Assembly (NCBI RefSeq): GCF_001263795.1
Contig: NZ_LHUR01000031.1
Location: 1-64,000, forward strand
DNA: 64,000 nt
Origin: Clostridium homopropionicum DSM 5847
Lineage (GTDB): Bacteria; Bacillota; Clostridia; Clostridiales; Clostridiaceae
Direction: 5' to 3'
Below the pieces are notes generated by a model. That model saw only the letters and a list, made by a program, of their open reading frames with translations, did not search any database and was not told where the DNA came from. The stretch's first letter is position 1, and each line of letters begins with the position of its first letter. The translations under genes and the position numbers were made by a program. Of this stretch, positions 46,428 to 54,950 are shown piece after piece.

Positions 46428-46835
46428 ATGGATTTCAAAGATACATTCTCTAAAATAAGAAAGACTGCCATTGATACCGCTTCCACGGTAGCACACTCTG
46501 CTAAAGAAGGTTCTGCAGCTTTAGCAAAAAAATCTAGTGAACTAATTGAAATATCCAAACTTACCCTTTCAATCAACTCTGAAGAAGCAAAAATCAAAGA
46601 ATTATATTCAGATATTGGTAAAAAAATATTTGAAAAACATGCAAGCGGTCATTATATTGATCCAGAATTAGTAGAAAACTGTAATGAAATAACTGCTCTA
46701 AATAGCAAACTTAAAGAACTAAAGGATAAGATTGAAGATATAAAAACTAATTCAAAAATAGACTCTGTAGAATTTGAAGAGGTTTCTTCTGAAGATATAG
46801 GAACTGCTGAAGCTAAAAATAACACGCAAGAATAG
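46428..46835 (+). CDS. Unrecognised 135-residue coiled-coil protein
   Basis: A soluble, charged, helical protein with an Ala/Ser/Lys-rich N-terminal half, a heptad-like NSKLKELKDKIEDIKT coiled coil and an acidic tail. No cysteine pair is visible. It has a strong ribosome-binding site (AGGGGGA) and terminator, so it is likely an expressed monocistronic gene. Function unknown. Confidence 0.7.
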   Translation: MDFKDTFSKIRKTAIDTASTVAHSAKEGSAALAKKSSELIEISKLTLSINSEEAKIKELYSDIGKKIFEKHASGHYIDPELVENCNEITALNSKLKELKDKIEDIKTNSKIDSVEFEEVSSEDIGTAEAKNNTQE

Positions 46836-46853
46836 ATTTCAAAAGTAATCTAA

Positions 46854-46893
46854 AAAGGTTTTTAGTAGTATTGCACTATTAAAAACCTTTATT
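46854..46893. terminator. Bidirectional terminator
   Basis: AAAGGTTTTTAGTAGT and AATAGT-type complement with T-runs on both sides, between convergent genes. Confidence 0.75.
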
Positions 46894-46916
46894 ATAGTTA
46901 TTTATTCTAATTTATT

Positions 46917-47717
46917 CTAAAAAATATTTGAATTTATAAACCTCTCAGGTTTCTTTATACCAAGAACCTCATAAATAGTAGCTGATATGCCTGTATTTTT
47001 TATACTACTTTCATAGTTGTCCTTGTTAATTTTTTTTCCTACTGTCCAAACCGGCACTACTTTATCATTATCCTTTATACTATTAGAAGAACTTATTCTC
47101 TTTTCAGTGGTGACTATTACTTGATAGCCCCCTTCTATCCAAATAGGAATCATAAGCTCTAAAATATTATCTAGCTCAAATACTTTTTCTCGAAATTCTT
47201 GAGTATCTTCTCCGTATTTTAAAGACACATGCTCTATTCCCATAGAATGAACCAACAAAAGATTAGGATTATATTTCTTCCTTATATATTCAGAATCTGT
47301 GAAAACATCAGAATCTCTATAAGAATAGTTTCCATAGTAAGTAGCATATTGTATATTTGATGCTTCATCAATTTTTTCTTTATGCTCTTGCCACTTTAAT
47401 TTTTCCTCATTATAAGCTTCACCGAACCAGTAATAGGCAGCTGCCCCTGTTTTTAAACCATTATCTCTAGTTATCTGAAAAATATTTTTAGCACTCTGCC
47501 TTCTAATGACTTGATTGTTTATCATTGCATTGACAAAAAGGTCAGTGCCTTCAAATACATCCTCATATAAAGGCTTTAATAAGGATGCTTTTTCTATGTC
47601 CAATTCGTAGAATCTAGCTTCACCCTTGTCCACTAGTTCATTCATATAATTCATTTTAGAGGTGGCAATTTCATAGCTTAAAGCTTGAATTATTAACAAT
47701 ATTACTTTGTTGTCCAC
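46917..47717 (-). CDS. Alkaline-phosphatase-fold protein, apparently inactive
   Basis: A 266-residue protein with the overall pattern of nucleotide pyrophosphatase/phosphodiesterases of the alkaline phosphatase superfamily (AAAYYWFGEAYN, HSMGIEHVSLKYG, VIVTTEKRI). Where active enzymes carry metal ligands, this one differs: the N-terminal Asp of the DG motif is Gln (LIIQALSY), the D-x3-H of the central motif reads E-HVSL, and the SDHG motif reads TEKR. The nucleophile region is also altered. It is probably a pseudo-enzyme. It starts at GTG 47717 behind AAAGGTG. Confidence 0.75.
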   Translation of the reverse strand: MDNKVILLIIQALSYEIATSKMNYMNELVDKGEARFYELDIEKASLLKPLYEDVFEGTDLFVNAMINNQVIRRQSAKNIFQITRDNGLKTGAAAYYWFGEAYNEEKLKWQEHKEKIDEASNIQYATYYGNYSYRDSDVFTDSEYIRKKYNPNLLLVHSMGIEHVSLKYGEDTQEFREKVFELDNILELMIPIWIEGGYQVIVTTEKRISSSNSIKDNDKVVPVWTVGKKINKDNYESSIKNTGISATIYEVLGIKKPERFINSNIF

Positions 47718-47932
47718 AATTATAACACCTTTCTTTACACCAATTATCTTTAATCAATATACTATAAAAATATTTAAAATAAATGCTTCATTATCATATA
47801 GATTATATTATATCAGTATTTAAAAATTAATCACTAGTAATTCTATTTATTTTTTAAATTTTGTATTAAATTTCATAAAATTTCTATGTGAATATTTTAG
47901 AAATTTGCAAGTGAATTTTTTTCAATATGCAA

Positions 47933-47961
47933 TTGCAATATTATTTTATCTAATGTATAAT
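47933..47961 (+). promoter_or_regulatory. Promoter of pyruvate carboxylase
   Basis: TTGCAA at 47933-47938 and TATAAT at 47956-47961, 17-base spacing. The palindrome TGCAATTGCA overlaps the -35 box. Four TTGCA motifs lie between 47904 and 48007; the rest of the 47718-48051 gap is A+T-rich and featureless. Confidence 0.75.
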
Positions 47962-48051
47962 AGTTTTGTTCTTAATTTTTGCATACTATCAAGTATAAAT
48001 ATTGCAACGATTACATTTTGTATTTATGTGTTTTAAGGGGGATGGAACGTT

Positions 48052-51000
48052 ATGTTAAGAAAATTCAAAAGAGTGCTTGTAGCAAACAGGGGTGAAATTG
48101 CTATAAGAATATTTAGAGCTTGTAATGAGCTAGGCATCAGAACAGTAGCTATATATTCTGAAGAGGATAAGTATGCTCTTTTTAGAACAAAGGCTGATGA
48201 AGCTTATTTAATAGGTAAAAATCTTGGACCTATAGAAGCATACCTAAATATTGATGAAATAATTCATCTTGCTCTTAAAAAAGGTGTGGATGCTATTCAC
48301 CCTGGATATGGTTTCCTTTCAGAAAATCCAGAATTCGCAAGAAAATGCGAAGAAGCTGGTATTGAGTTTATAGGACCAACTGGAGACATGATGGAAAAGC
48401 TTGGGGACAAAATCAAATCTAAAATTGTTGCTCAAAGCGTTGGTGTTCCTACTATTCCTGGAGTTGAAAAGCCTGTTTCTTCTGAAGAAGAAGCTTTTGA
48501 ATTTGCAAGAAGTTGTGGATATCCTATCATGTTAAAAGCTGCTGCTGGTGGCGGTGGACGTGGTATGAGAATTGTTAGAAGTGAAAATGAATTAATTTCT
48601 TCATTTAGAAGCGCAAAAAACGAAGCTAAAAAAGCTTTTGGTATAGATGATATATTTATAGAAAAATACTTAGAAAAACCAAAACATATAGAAGTTCAAG
48701 TTCTTGGAGATAAAAACGGAAATATTGTACATTTATATGAAAGAGATTGCTCAATTCAAAGACGTCATCAAAAGGTAATTGAATATGCTCCTGCATTTTC
48801 TCTATCTGAAGAGAAAAGAGAAGCAATATGTGCAGATGCATTAAAAATAGCTAAATCTGTAAATTACAGAAGTGCTGGTACATTAGAGTTCCTTGTAGAT
48901 ATGCACGGAAATCACTATTTTATAGAAATGAATCCAAGAATCCAAGTTGAGCACACTGTAACTGAAATGACTACTGGTATTGATATAGTTCAAAGCCAAA
49001 TACTAGTTGCTATGGGTTACCCTCTATCTTGTCCAGAAATAGGAATAAATTCTCAAGATGATGTTAAGCCAAGAGGTTTTGCTATCCAATGTAGAATAAC
49101 AACAGAAGATCCTGCAAATAATTTTGCTCCTGACACTGGTAAAATAGATGTTTATAGAACAGGTTCTGGTTTTGGTGTAAGACTTGACGGTGGAAATGGA
49201 TTTACTGGTGCTGTGATCAGCCCATATTACGATAGCTTGCTTGTTAAAACTATTACTTGGGCAAGAACCTTCGACGATGCTATTAGAAAAGCTCTACGTT
49301 CAATGAAGGAATTAAAAATATCTGGTGTTAAAACCAATGTTGGCTTCTTAATAAATGTTTTAAATCACCCAGTTTTTGCTGAAGGTAATTGTACAACAGG
49401 ATTTATCGAAGAACATGGGGAATTATTAGAGATTGCAATTAAACCTGATAGAGAATCTAACATTCTTAAGTTTATAGCTGATAAAGTAGTAAATGAAACT
49501 CACGGAGTTAAAAAGGACTTTGATGTTCCTGTAATTCCAAAGGTAGTTGTACCTGAAAACTTAACTGGAACAAAAACTATCCTTGATCAAAATGGCCCTG
49601 AAGGACTTGTAGCTTGGATTAAAGAACAACAAAAACTACTTCTTACTGATACTACAATGAGAGATGCTCATCAATCTCTAATGGCTACACGAGTAAGAAC
49701 TATTGATATGCTTAAGATTGCTGAAGCTACTTCTGCTCTTGAGAAGGATTTATTTTCTCTTGAAATGTGGGGAGGCGCAACCTTTGACGTTGCTTACAGA
49801 TTCTTAAAGGAATCCCCTTGGACCCGTCTTACAGAGCTAAGAAAGAAAATACCTAATGTACTATTCCAAATGCTTATAAGAGGAGCAAATGCAGTTGGAT
49901 ATAAAAATTACCCTGATAATGTAATCAGAGAGTTTATAGATGAATCTGCTCAATCAGGAATTGATGTATTTAGAATATTCGACTCTTTAAACTGGCTAAA
50001 GGGTATTGAGGTTGCATTAGATCAAGTTCTTAAAAATGATAAAGTTGCAGAAGCCTGCGTATGTTATACAGGAGATATATTAGACTCTACTAGAGATAAA
50101 TATTCATTAGAATACTATGTAAAGAAAGCAAAAGAAATAGAAAAAATGGGAGCTCATATACTAGGAATTAAAGATATGTCTGCTCTTCTAAAACCTTATG
50201 CTGCTTATAAATTAATTAAAGCATTAAAACAAGAAATATCTATTCCAATTCACCTTCATACTCACGACACTACTGGAAATGGTGTTGCAACTGTTATAAT
50301 GGCAGCTGAGGCTGGAGTTGATATTGTTGATACAGCTCTTAACAGTATGTCAGGACTTACAAGCCAACCTGCATTAAACTCAGTAGTTGCTGCTCTTGAA
50401 AATACTAAGAGGGCTACTGGAATAGATTTAGACGGAATTCAAATGCTTTCTGATTACTGGGCTGCAGTAAGACCTGTTTACGAAAAATTCGAATCAGGAT
50501 TAAAATCTGGTTCTGCTGAAATCTATAAATATGAGATTCCTGGAGGTCAATATTCTAACCTTAAACCACAAGTTGAAAGCTTTGGCTTAGGTCACAGATT
50601 TGACGAAGTTAAGGAAACTTATAAAGAAGTTAATACTATGGTTGGAGATATAGTTAAAGTTACTCCTTCTTCTAAGATGGTTGGAGACCTTGCAATATTC
50701 ATGGTTCAAAACAACTTAACTCAAGAAAATATAGTGGAAAAAGCAAGAGATATGGCCTTCCCTGATTCAGTAGTATCTTATTTCAAAGGTATGATGGGTC
50801 AACCTGAAGGCGGCTTCCCTGAAGAACTTCAAAAGATTGTATTAAAAGGAGAAGAACCTATCACTTGTAGACCTGGAGAACTTCTTCCTCCAGAAGACTT
50901 TGACTTTATTGCAAATGGCTTAAGAAAATACTTCGATATTGAACCAACTAGAAAAGAAATTTTAAGCTACGCTCTTTATCCAGATGTATACCAAGCTTAC

Positions 51001-51486
51001 TTGAAATACGTTAAGGAAAATGGCGACCTAAGCAGAATGGGAAGCGATGTTTTCTTCCATGGTCTTGCAGAAGGAGAAACTGCTGAAATTGAAATCTCAG
51101 AAGGAAAAACAATGATTGTTAAACTTCTTGAAATTAGCAAATTAGATAATGAAGGCTGCAGAACTCTTAATTTTGAAGTAAACGGAAATAGACGTGAAAT
51201 AAAAATAAAAGATAAAACTGCTGCTGCTTCAGTAAATCAAGGAACTGCTACACAAATGGCTGACCCTGACAATGCTTTGGAAGTTGGAGCAAGCATTCCT
51301 GGAACAGTTCTAAAAGTACTAGTTAAGGAAGGCGATGAAGTTAAGGAAAACGACAGCTTAATAGTAATTGAAGCTATGAAAATGGAAACAAACATCACTG
51401 CTTCTGCTAGCGGAACAGTTGAATCTATAATAGTTAAAGAAGGACAACAAGTTAAATCTGGAGAATTATTAGTAAAGCTTAAATAA
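48052..51486 (+). CDS. pyc: Pyruvate carboxylase
   Basis: A 1,144-residue biotin enzyme that carboxylates pyruvate to oxaloacetate with ATP and bicarbonate. The biotin carboxylase domain (residues 1-450) has AAAGGGGRGMRIV and the EMNPRIQVEHTVTEMT segment; the carboxyltransferase domain (530-800) begins LLTDTTMRDAHQSLMATR; and the C-terminal carrier domain ends with EAMKMETNI, which holds the biotinylated Lys. All three domains are intact on one chain, which fits the tetrameric single-chain form. Confidence 0.97.
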   Translation: MLRKFKRVLVANRGEIAIRIFRACNELGIRTVAIYSEEDKYALFRTKADEAYLIGKNLGPIEAYLNIDEIIHLALKKGVDAIHPGYGFLSENPEFARKCEEAGIEFIGPTGDMMEKLGDKIKSKIVAQSVGVPTIPGVEKPVSSEEEAFEFARSCGYPIMLKAAAGGGGRGMRIVRSENELISSFRSAKNEAKKAFGIDDIFIEKYLEKPKHIEVQVLGDKNGNIVHLYERDCSIQRRHQKVIEYAPAFSLSEEKREAICADALKIAKSVNYRSAGTLEFLVDMHGNHYFIEMNPRIQVEHTVTEMTTGIDIVQSQILVAMGYPLSCPEIGINSQDDVKPRGFAIQCRITTEDPANNFAPDTGKIDVYRTGSGFGVRLDGGNGFTGAVISPYYDSLLVKTITWARTFDDAIRKALRSMKELKISGVKTNVGFLINVLNHPVFAEGNCTTGFIEEHGELLEIAIKPDRESNILKFIADKVVNETHGVKKDFDVPVIPKVVVPENLTGTKTILDQNGPEGLVAWIKEQQKLLLTDTTMRDAHQSLMATRVRTIDMLKIAEATSALEKDLFSLEMWGGATFDVAYRFLKESPWTRLTELRKKIPNVLFQMLIRGANAVGYKNYPDNVIREFIDESAQSGIDVFRIFDSLNWLKGIEVALDQVLKNDKVAEACVCYTGDILDSTRDKYSLEYYVKKAKEIEKMGAHILGIKDMSALLKPYAAYKLIKALKQEISIPIHLHTHDTTGNGVATVIMAAEAGVDIVDTALNSMSGLTSQPALNSVVAALENTKRATGIDLDGIQMLSDYWAAVRPVYEKFESGLKSGSAEIYKYEIPGGQYSNLKPQVESFGLGHRFDEVKETYKEVNTMVGDIVKVTPSSKMVGDLAIFMVQNNLTQENIVEKARDMAFPDSVVSYFKGMMGQPEGGFPEELQKIVLKGEEPITCRPGELLPPEDFDFIANGLRKYFDIEPTRKEILSYALYPDVYQAYLKYVKENGDLSRMGSDVFFHGLAEGETAEIEISEGKTMIVKLLEISKLDNEGCRTLNFEVNGNRREIKIKDKTAAASVNQGTATQMADPDNALEVGASIPGTVLKVLVKEGDEVKENDSLIVIEAMKMETNITASASGTVESIIVKEGQQVKSGELLVKLK

Positions 51487-51491
51487 TTATA

Positions 51492-51530
51492 AAAAACCTC
51501 TTTAGAACTTAATCTAAGGAGGTTTCTTTA
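51492..51530 (+). terminator. Terminator after pyc
   Basis: AAACCTCTTTAGA/TCTAAGGAGGTTT stem, loop of six, then CTTTATT. Confidence 0.8.
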
Positions 51531-51535
51531 TTATG

Positions 51536-52336
51536 CTATTCATTGATAAGATTTTTATTATCCTGGTACACTTCCATTTCCTTAAATCTTCCCTTGGACT
51601 TACGTAAAAATCTAAAGCTAACTACAGCAACTGCAAGCATAATTCCTTCTGTTATAAATACGTTTGGATTAAATCCTGCTAAATAATCAACTAAAGTATG
51701 TATTAATATAGCATCTATTAAATATTTTTTATTGTTCTTTAGTATCCCTTCAAGAACTATAATTGCAAGTGCTATTTGAAATACTATTACAAATATTCTT
51801 TCGAGACCTCCCAGTAAGAACATATAAGATGAGGTATTTATTAAGCTATCCTTTAGAGCAATAGCTTGTGCCTGAGGCATTTTATCCATAACTAAATTGA
51901 AACTTCCTAAATTAATTATTGAGCTAAACAATATATTGTTTATCATGGGTGCCCCTACTAATACCATGGCTTCAATACCAGCATGTCCTATACCAAAGGC
52001 AATTCCATTCTTCCAATTTAGCTTATTTTTCATGAAATATTTGTATCCTAAGTATCTTCCACCCTCTTCAAAAATTCCAGCTGTTATAGCTAGAAAAGCA
52101 ATGTAGATTATTTTATTTGATTTTATTAAGCTTACAAATATTTCACTACCATTTAAATAGTTTATTAAAGGAAGCCTTAAAGACATTTGTGAAATGACAA
52201 AAACTGATGCACCCATTGCCAAAGCTAAAATAGATATTTTCTCTTTTTTTCGAAAATAAACAGCTAATGCAACTGGAAATACAAAACAGATGATAACAGT
52301 CACTATCATGAAAATCATTGATTGTTTACTTACCAT
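51536..52336 (-). CDS. YhfC-family intramembrane metalloprotease
   Basis: A 266-residue polytopic protein with about seven membrane helices, of the YhfC (DUF2324) family, a group allied with CPBP proteases. EEGGRYLGYK near residue 90 provides the glutamate pair, and GIGHAGIEA and HTLVDY the histidines. AAGGAG lies upstream. Substrate unknown. Confidence 0.86.
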   Translation of the reverse strand: MVSKQSMIFMIVTVIICFVFPVALAVYFRKKEKISILALAMGASVFVISQMSLRLPLINYLNGSEIFVSLIKSNKIIYIAFLAITAGIFEEGGRYLGYKYFMKNKLNWKNGIAFGIGHAGIEAMVLVGAPMINNILFSSIINLGSFNLVMDKMPQAQAIALKDSLINTSSYMFLLGGLERIFVIVFQIALAIIVLEGILKNNKKYLIDAILIHTLVDYLAGFNPNVFITEGIMLAVAVVSFRFLRKSKGRFKEMEVYQDNKNLINE

Positions 52337-52434
52337 TGTACTTCTCCTTAAATGTTTTATTTATATTAGTATAAAATAGTTTATATATTTTATAAAGCTT
52401 ACAACGCAACTTTTTTATAAAATATGCTAGACTC

Positions 52435-52448
52435 GTAACTTAAGTTAC
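52435..52448. promoter_or_regulatory. 14-bp perfect palindrome
   Basis: GTAACTTAAGTTAC lies between divergent genes. It is followed by TTTTTTT on the plus strand; a stem this short without spacer is a poor terminator, so an operator is also possible. Confidence 0.35.
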
Positions 52449-52571
52449 CGTTTTTTTAGAGTTTTTCTTATAAACTACTATACATAAGGTACCAATCCTT
52501 GTATTAATGAAGGTTTATAAGATAATACTACTATAAACTGCTATTATAAATTTATAAAAGAGGTGTTTAAT

Positions 52572-53234
52572 ATGAGTAAATTTTTAGCTCCAATACATTC
52601 CTGGTTATTTAATAAAATAAAACTATATGAAAATCTTGAAAAGGACCTAATAAATGATTTTAAGGCTGATCCTAACATGAATATTAGTAACATATTATAC
52701 GTATTAGATTCTAGCTTTGAAAAACCTTTAGGAGATGCTCCCCTAGAAGAAATTATTGATGTAAGCAACATACATGGATGGCTTCAAAACAGAATAAAGA
52801 TTGCAGAAATTAGACATGCATTTTTAATTACAAATATCTTAAATGAACTCGGTGATAATGCATTAGAAAAAATAAAAGAAAGTTATATATCTCAAGGAAA
52901 AGCTTGTGGAAAAGAAGCATCTGAAAAATACAATGTAGCTACTCCTTTTGAATTATTCAACGCTTTAAATAACTATATATTAGAAGGAATGCCTTGCGAC
53001 AGTGCAAATAGCATTTGCATAAATGAAGAAGATATATTAGAATGGAGAACTGTAAAAGATCTTCATAAAGACTATTGGGATGCTGTAAATGGCGATGCAC
53101 AAGTTTTCTATGAACTTCGCAGAGCATGGATTTCTAGCTTTATAGAAGTAGCTAATCCTAAATTCAAATATACTTTTGAAGTAAAATTCTTAAATGAAGT
53201 AAAGTTATACTCTAATAATATAGTTTTGAAATAG
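52572..53234 (+). CDS. Unrecognised 220-residue helical protein
   Basis: A soluble, largely helical protein without signal peptide or known motif. It has a conserved-looking ARAxxGKACGKEA-like stretch in SQGKACGKEASEKYN and several Trp residues in short amphipathic helices. ATG 52572 has GAGGTG upstream; the GTG nine bases before it lies inside that site. Single-gene unit. No function is assigned. Confidence 0.65.
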   Translation: MSKFLAPIHSWLFNKIKLYENLEKDLINDFKADPNMNISNILYVLDSSFEKPLGDAPLEEIIDVSNIHGWLQNRIKIAEIRHAFLITNILNELGDNALEKIKESYISQGKACGKEASEKYNVATPFELFNALNNYILEGMPCDSANSICINEEDILEWRTVKDLHKDYWDAVNGDAQVFYELRRAWISSFIEVANPKFKYTFEVKFLNEVKLYSNNIVLK

Positions 53235-53242
53235 TATATAAT

Positions 53243-53306
53243 GGTGCCAGGCACCGGAGAAAGGAGAAAACTCTTTTAATTTCTCCTTTCTCCGGTGCCT
53301 GGCACC
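53243..53306. repeat. GC-rich perfect hairpin element 2
   Basis: A 26-bp perfect inverted repeat that begins GGTGCCAGGCACC (53243-53268 and 53281-53306), itself containing that inner palindrome, around a 12-base loop. It lies between two convergent genes and could terminate both. Confidence 0.78.
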
Positions 53307-53310
53307 TTCT

Positions 53311-54777
53311 CTATTTAATATTTCTTAAAACTTCAAGTAAATAGTTATACATCCTTTCAGTTGATGAAATGCTAAGTCTTTCATCTGGTGTATGCACATC
53401 AAACATGTTTGGTCCAAAGGAAATCATATCTAAATCTCCAAGTATATCTTTTAATATACCACATTCAAGTCCTGCATGAATTGCAGTAATTTTTGGTTCT
53501 ACACAATACATATCCTTATAAACCCTAGAAAATATATCTCTTATAGGAGAGTTAGCTTTGTACTCCCAAGCAGGATAATCAGAATCTACGGTCATTACTG
53601 CTTCAACAAGTTTTGATAAGTCCTGAATTTCTTTTACTATGCTTTCTTTTAGGCTGGTAATTGAACTTCTTATAGCACTATCAAAGGTAATTTCATCTTC
53701 TTTAGTAGTTACTACCCCTAGATTAGTAGAGCTTTGAACCAGCCCAGGAATATCCATGCTCATAGTTTTAATTCCTTGAGGCATCAAAACCAGTAAGTGG
53801 ATAATCTTATCTGTTAGGGCTCTTGAGAAGGTTCTGCAACCCTTTTTATTTGCATCCTCCAATACAGCTTTTACTCCTGGGTCTGAAGCTCTAAGTTCAT
53901 TTCTAAAGATTCTATCAAATTCTTCTACAATCATACTTAATTGATTTTTATTTTCCTCTTTAATTAAAATAATTGCCTCGGCTTCTCTTGGAATAGCGTT
54001 ACTTTTAGCTCCTCCATTAATTTCAGAAATAAACATCTCCATCTTTTGGTTAATTTCGTATAATAAGCGGCCCATTAATTTATTTGAGTTCCCTCTTTCT
54101 TTATCGATATCCATTCCAGAATGTCCGCCCTTAAGACCTTTAATTATAATTTTAAAAGATATAAATCCTTCTTTTCTATTTTCAAGTTCCACTGTAAGGC
54201 TTACTTTATTTCTTATTCCACCCGCACAAGAAGATAGCAGTTCTCCTTCTTCCTCAGAATCTATATTAATTAAGATTTTTCCTGATAAGTTCTCTGCTTT
54301 TACGCCAGTAGCTCCACCCATTCCAGTTTCTTCTTCTGTAGTAATTAAAACTTCTAATGCAGGATGTTCTATATTATTGTTAACTAATATAGCCATGCAA
54401 TAGGCTACTGCTATTCCATTATCTGCCCCTAGAGTTGTTCCTGCTGCTTTAATAAAATCTCCATCTATTTCTAGCTTTAAAGGATCCTTTTCAAAGTCAT
54501 GAATTGTATCATTATTTTTTTCGCATACCATATCCATGTGACCTTGCAAAATTACTGTAGGAGCATTTTCATAACCAACAGTAGCTGGTTTTTTAATTAT
54601 TATATTTAATGCTTCATCTTGTATAACCTCTAGGTTGTTTTCTTTTGCAAAGTTTAATAGGTAATCACTTATAGCCTTTTCATTTCCTGATCCCCTGGGT
54701 ATATTACTTATTTCTTCAAAATACTTAAACACGAAATTTGGAGATAAATTTTTCAATAAATTTCCCAAATTACTCAT
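53311..54777 (-). CDS. pepD: Aminoacyl-histidine dipeptidase
   Basis: A 488-residue M20-family zinc peptidase, PepD-like. GHMDMVCEKN near residue 76 and LGADNGIAVAY carry zinc ligands; TTEEETGMGGA holds the catalytic Glu; GLKGGHSGMDI lies in the dimer domain. It cleaves dipeptides including carnosine-type Xaa-His. The start is uncertain: ATG 54777, and TTG alternatives at 54792 or just downstream, all share an AAAGG site. Confidence 0.9.
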   Translation of the reverse strand: MSNLGNLLKNLSPNFVFKYFEEISNIPRGSGNEKAISDYLLNFAKENNLEVIQDEALNIIIKKPATVGYENAPTVILQGHMDMVCEKNNDTIHDFEKDPLKLEIDGDFIKAAGTTLGADNGIAVAYCMAILVNNNIEHPALEVLITTEEETGMGGATGVKAENLSGKILINIDSEEEGELLSSCAGGIRNKVSLTVELENRKEGFISFKIIIKGLKGGHSGMDIDKERGNSNKLMGRLLYEINQKMEMFISEINGGAKSNAIPREAEAIILIKEENKNQLSMIVEEFDRIFRNELRASDPGVKAVLEDANKKGCRTFSRALTDKIIHLLVLMPQGIKTMSMDIPGLVQSSTNLGVVTTKEDEITFDSAIRSSITSLKESIVKEIQDLSKLVEAVMTVDSDYPAWEYKANSPIRDIFSRVYKDMYCVEPKITAIHAGLECGILKDILGDLDMISFGPNMFDVHTPDERLSISSTERMYNYLLEVLRNIK

Positions 54778-54950
54778 CCTTTCTCGTTTCAACCATATAT
54801 TATATAAGTAGTTTTATTTCTAATCTTAATTTTAGCATAGTAATAAGTTTTAATACAGGATTAAATACAATCTTATATTAATTCTTATACACATTTTTAT
54901 TTAAGATTTATATTTTATTATATTACAATATATGTTTTTGGGGTGATTCC

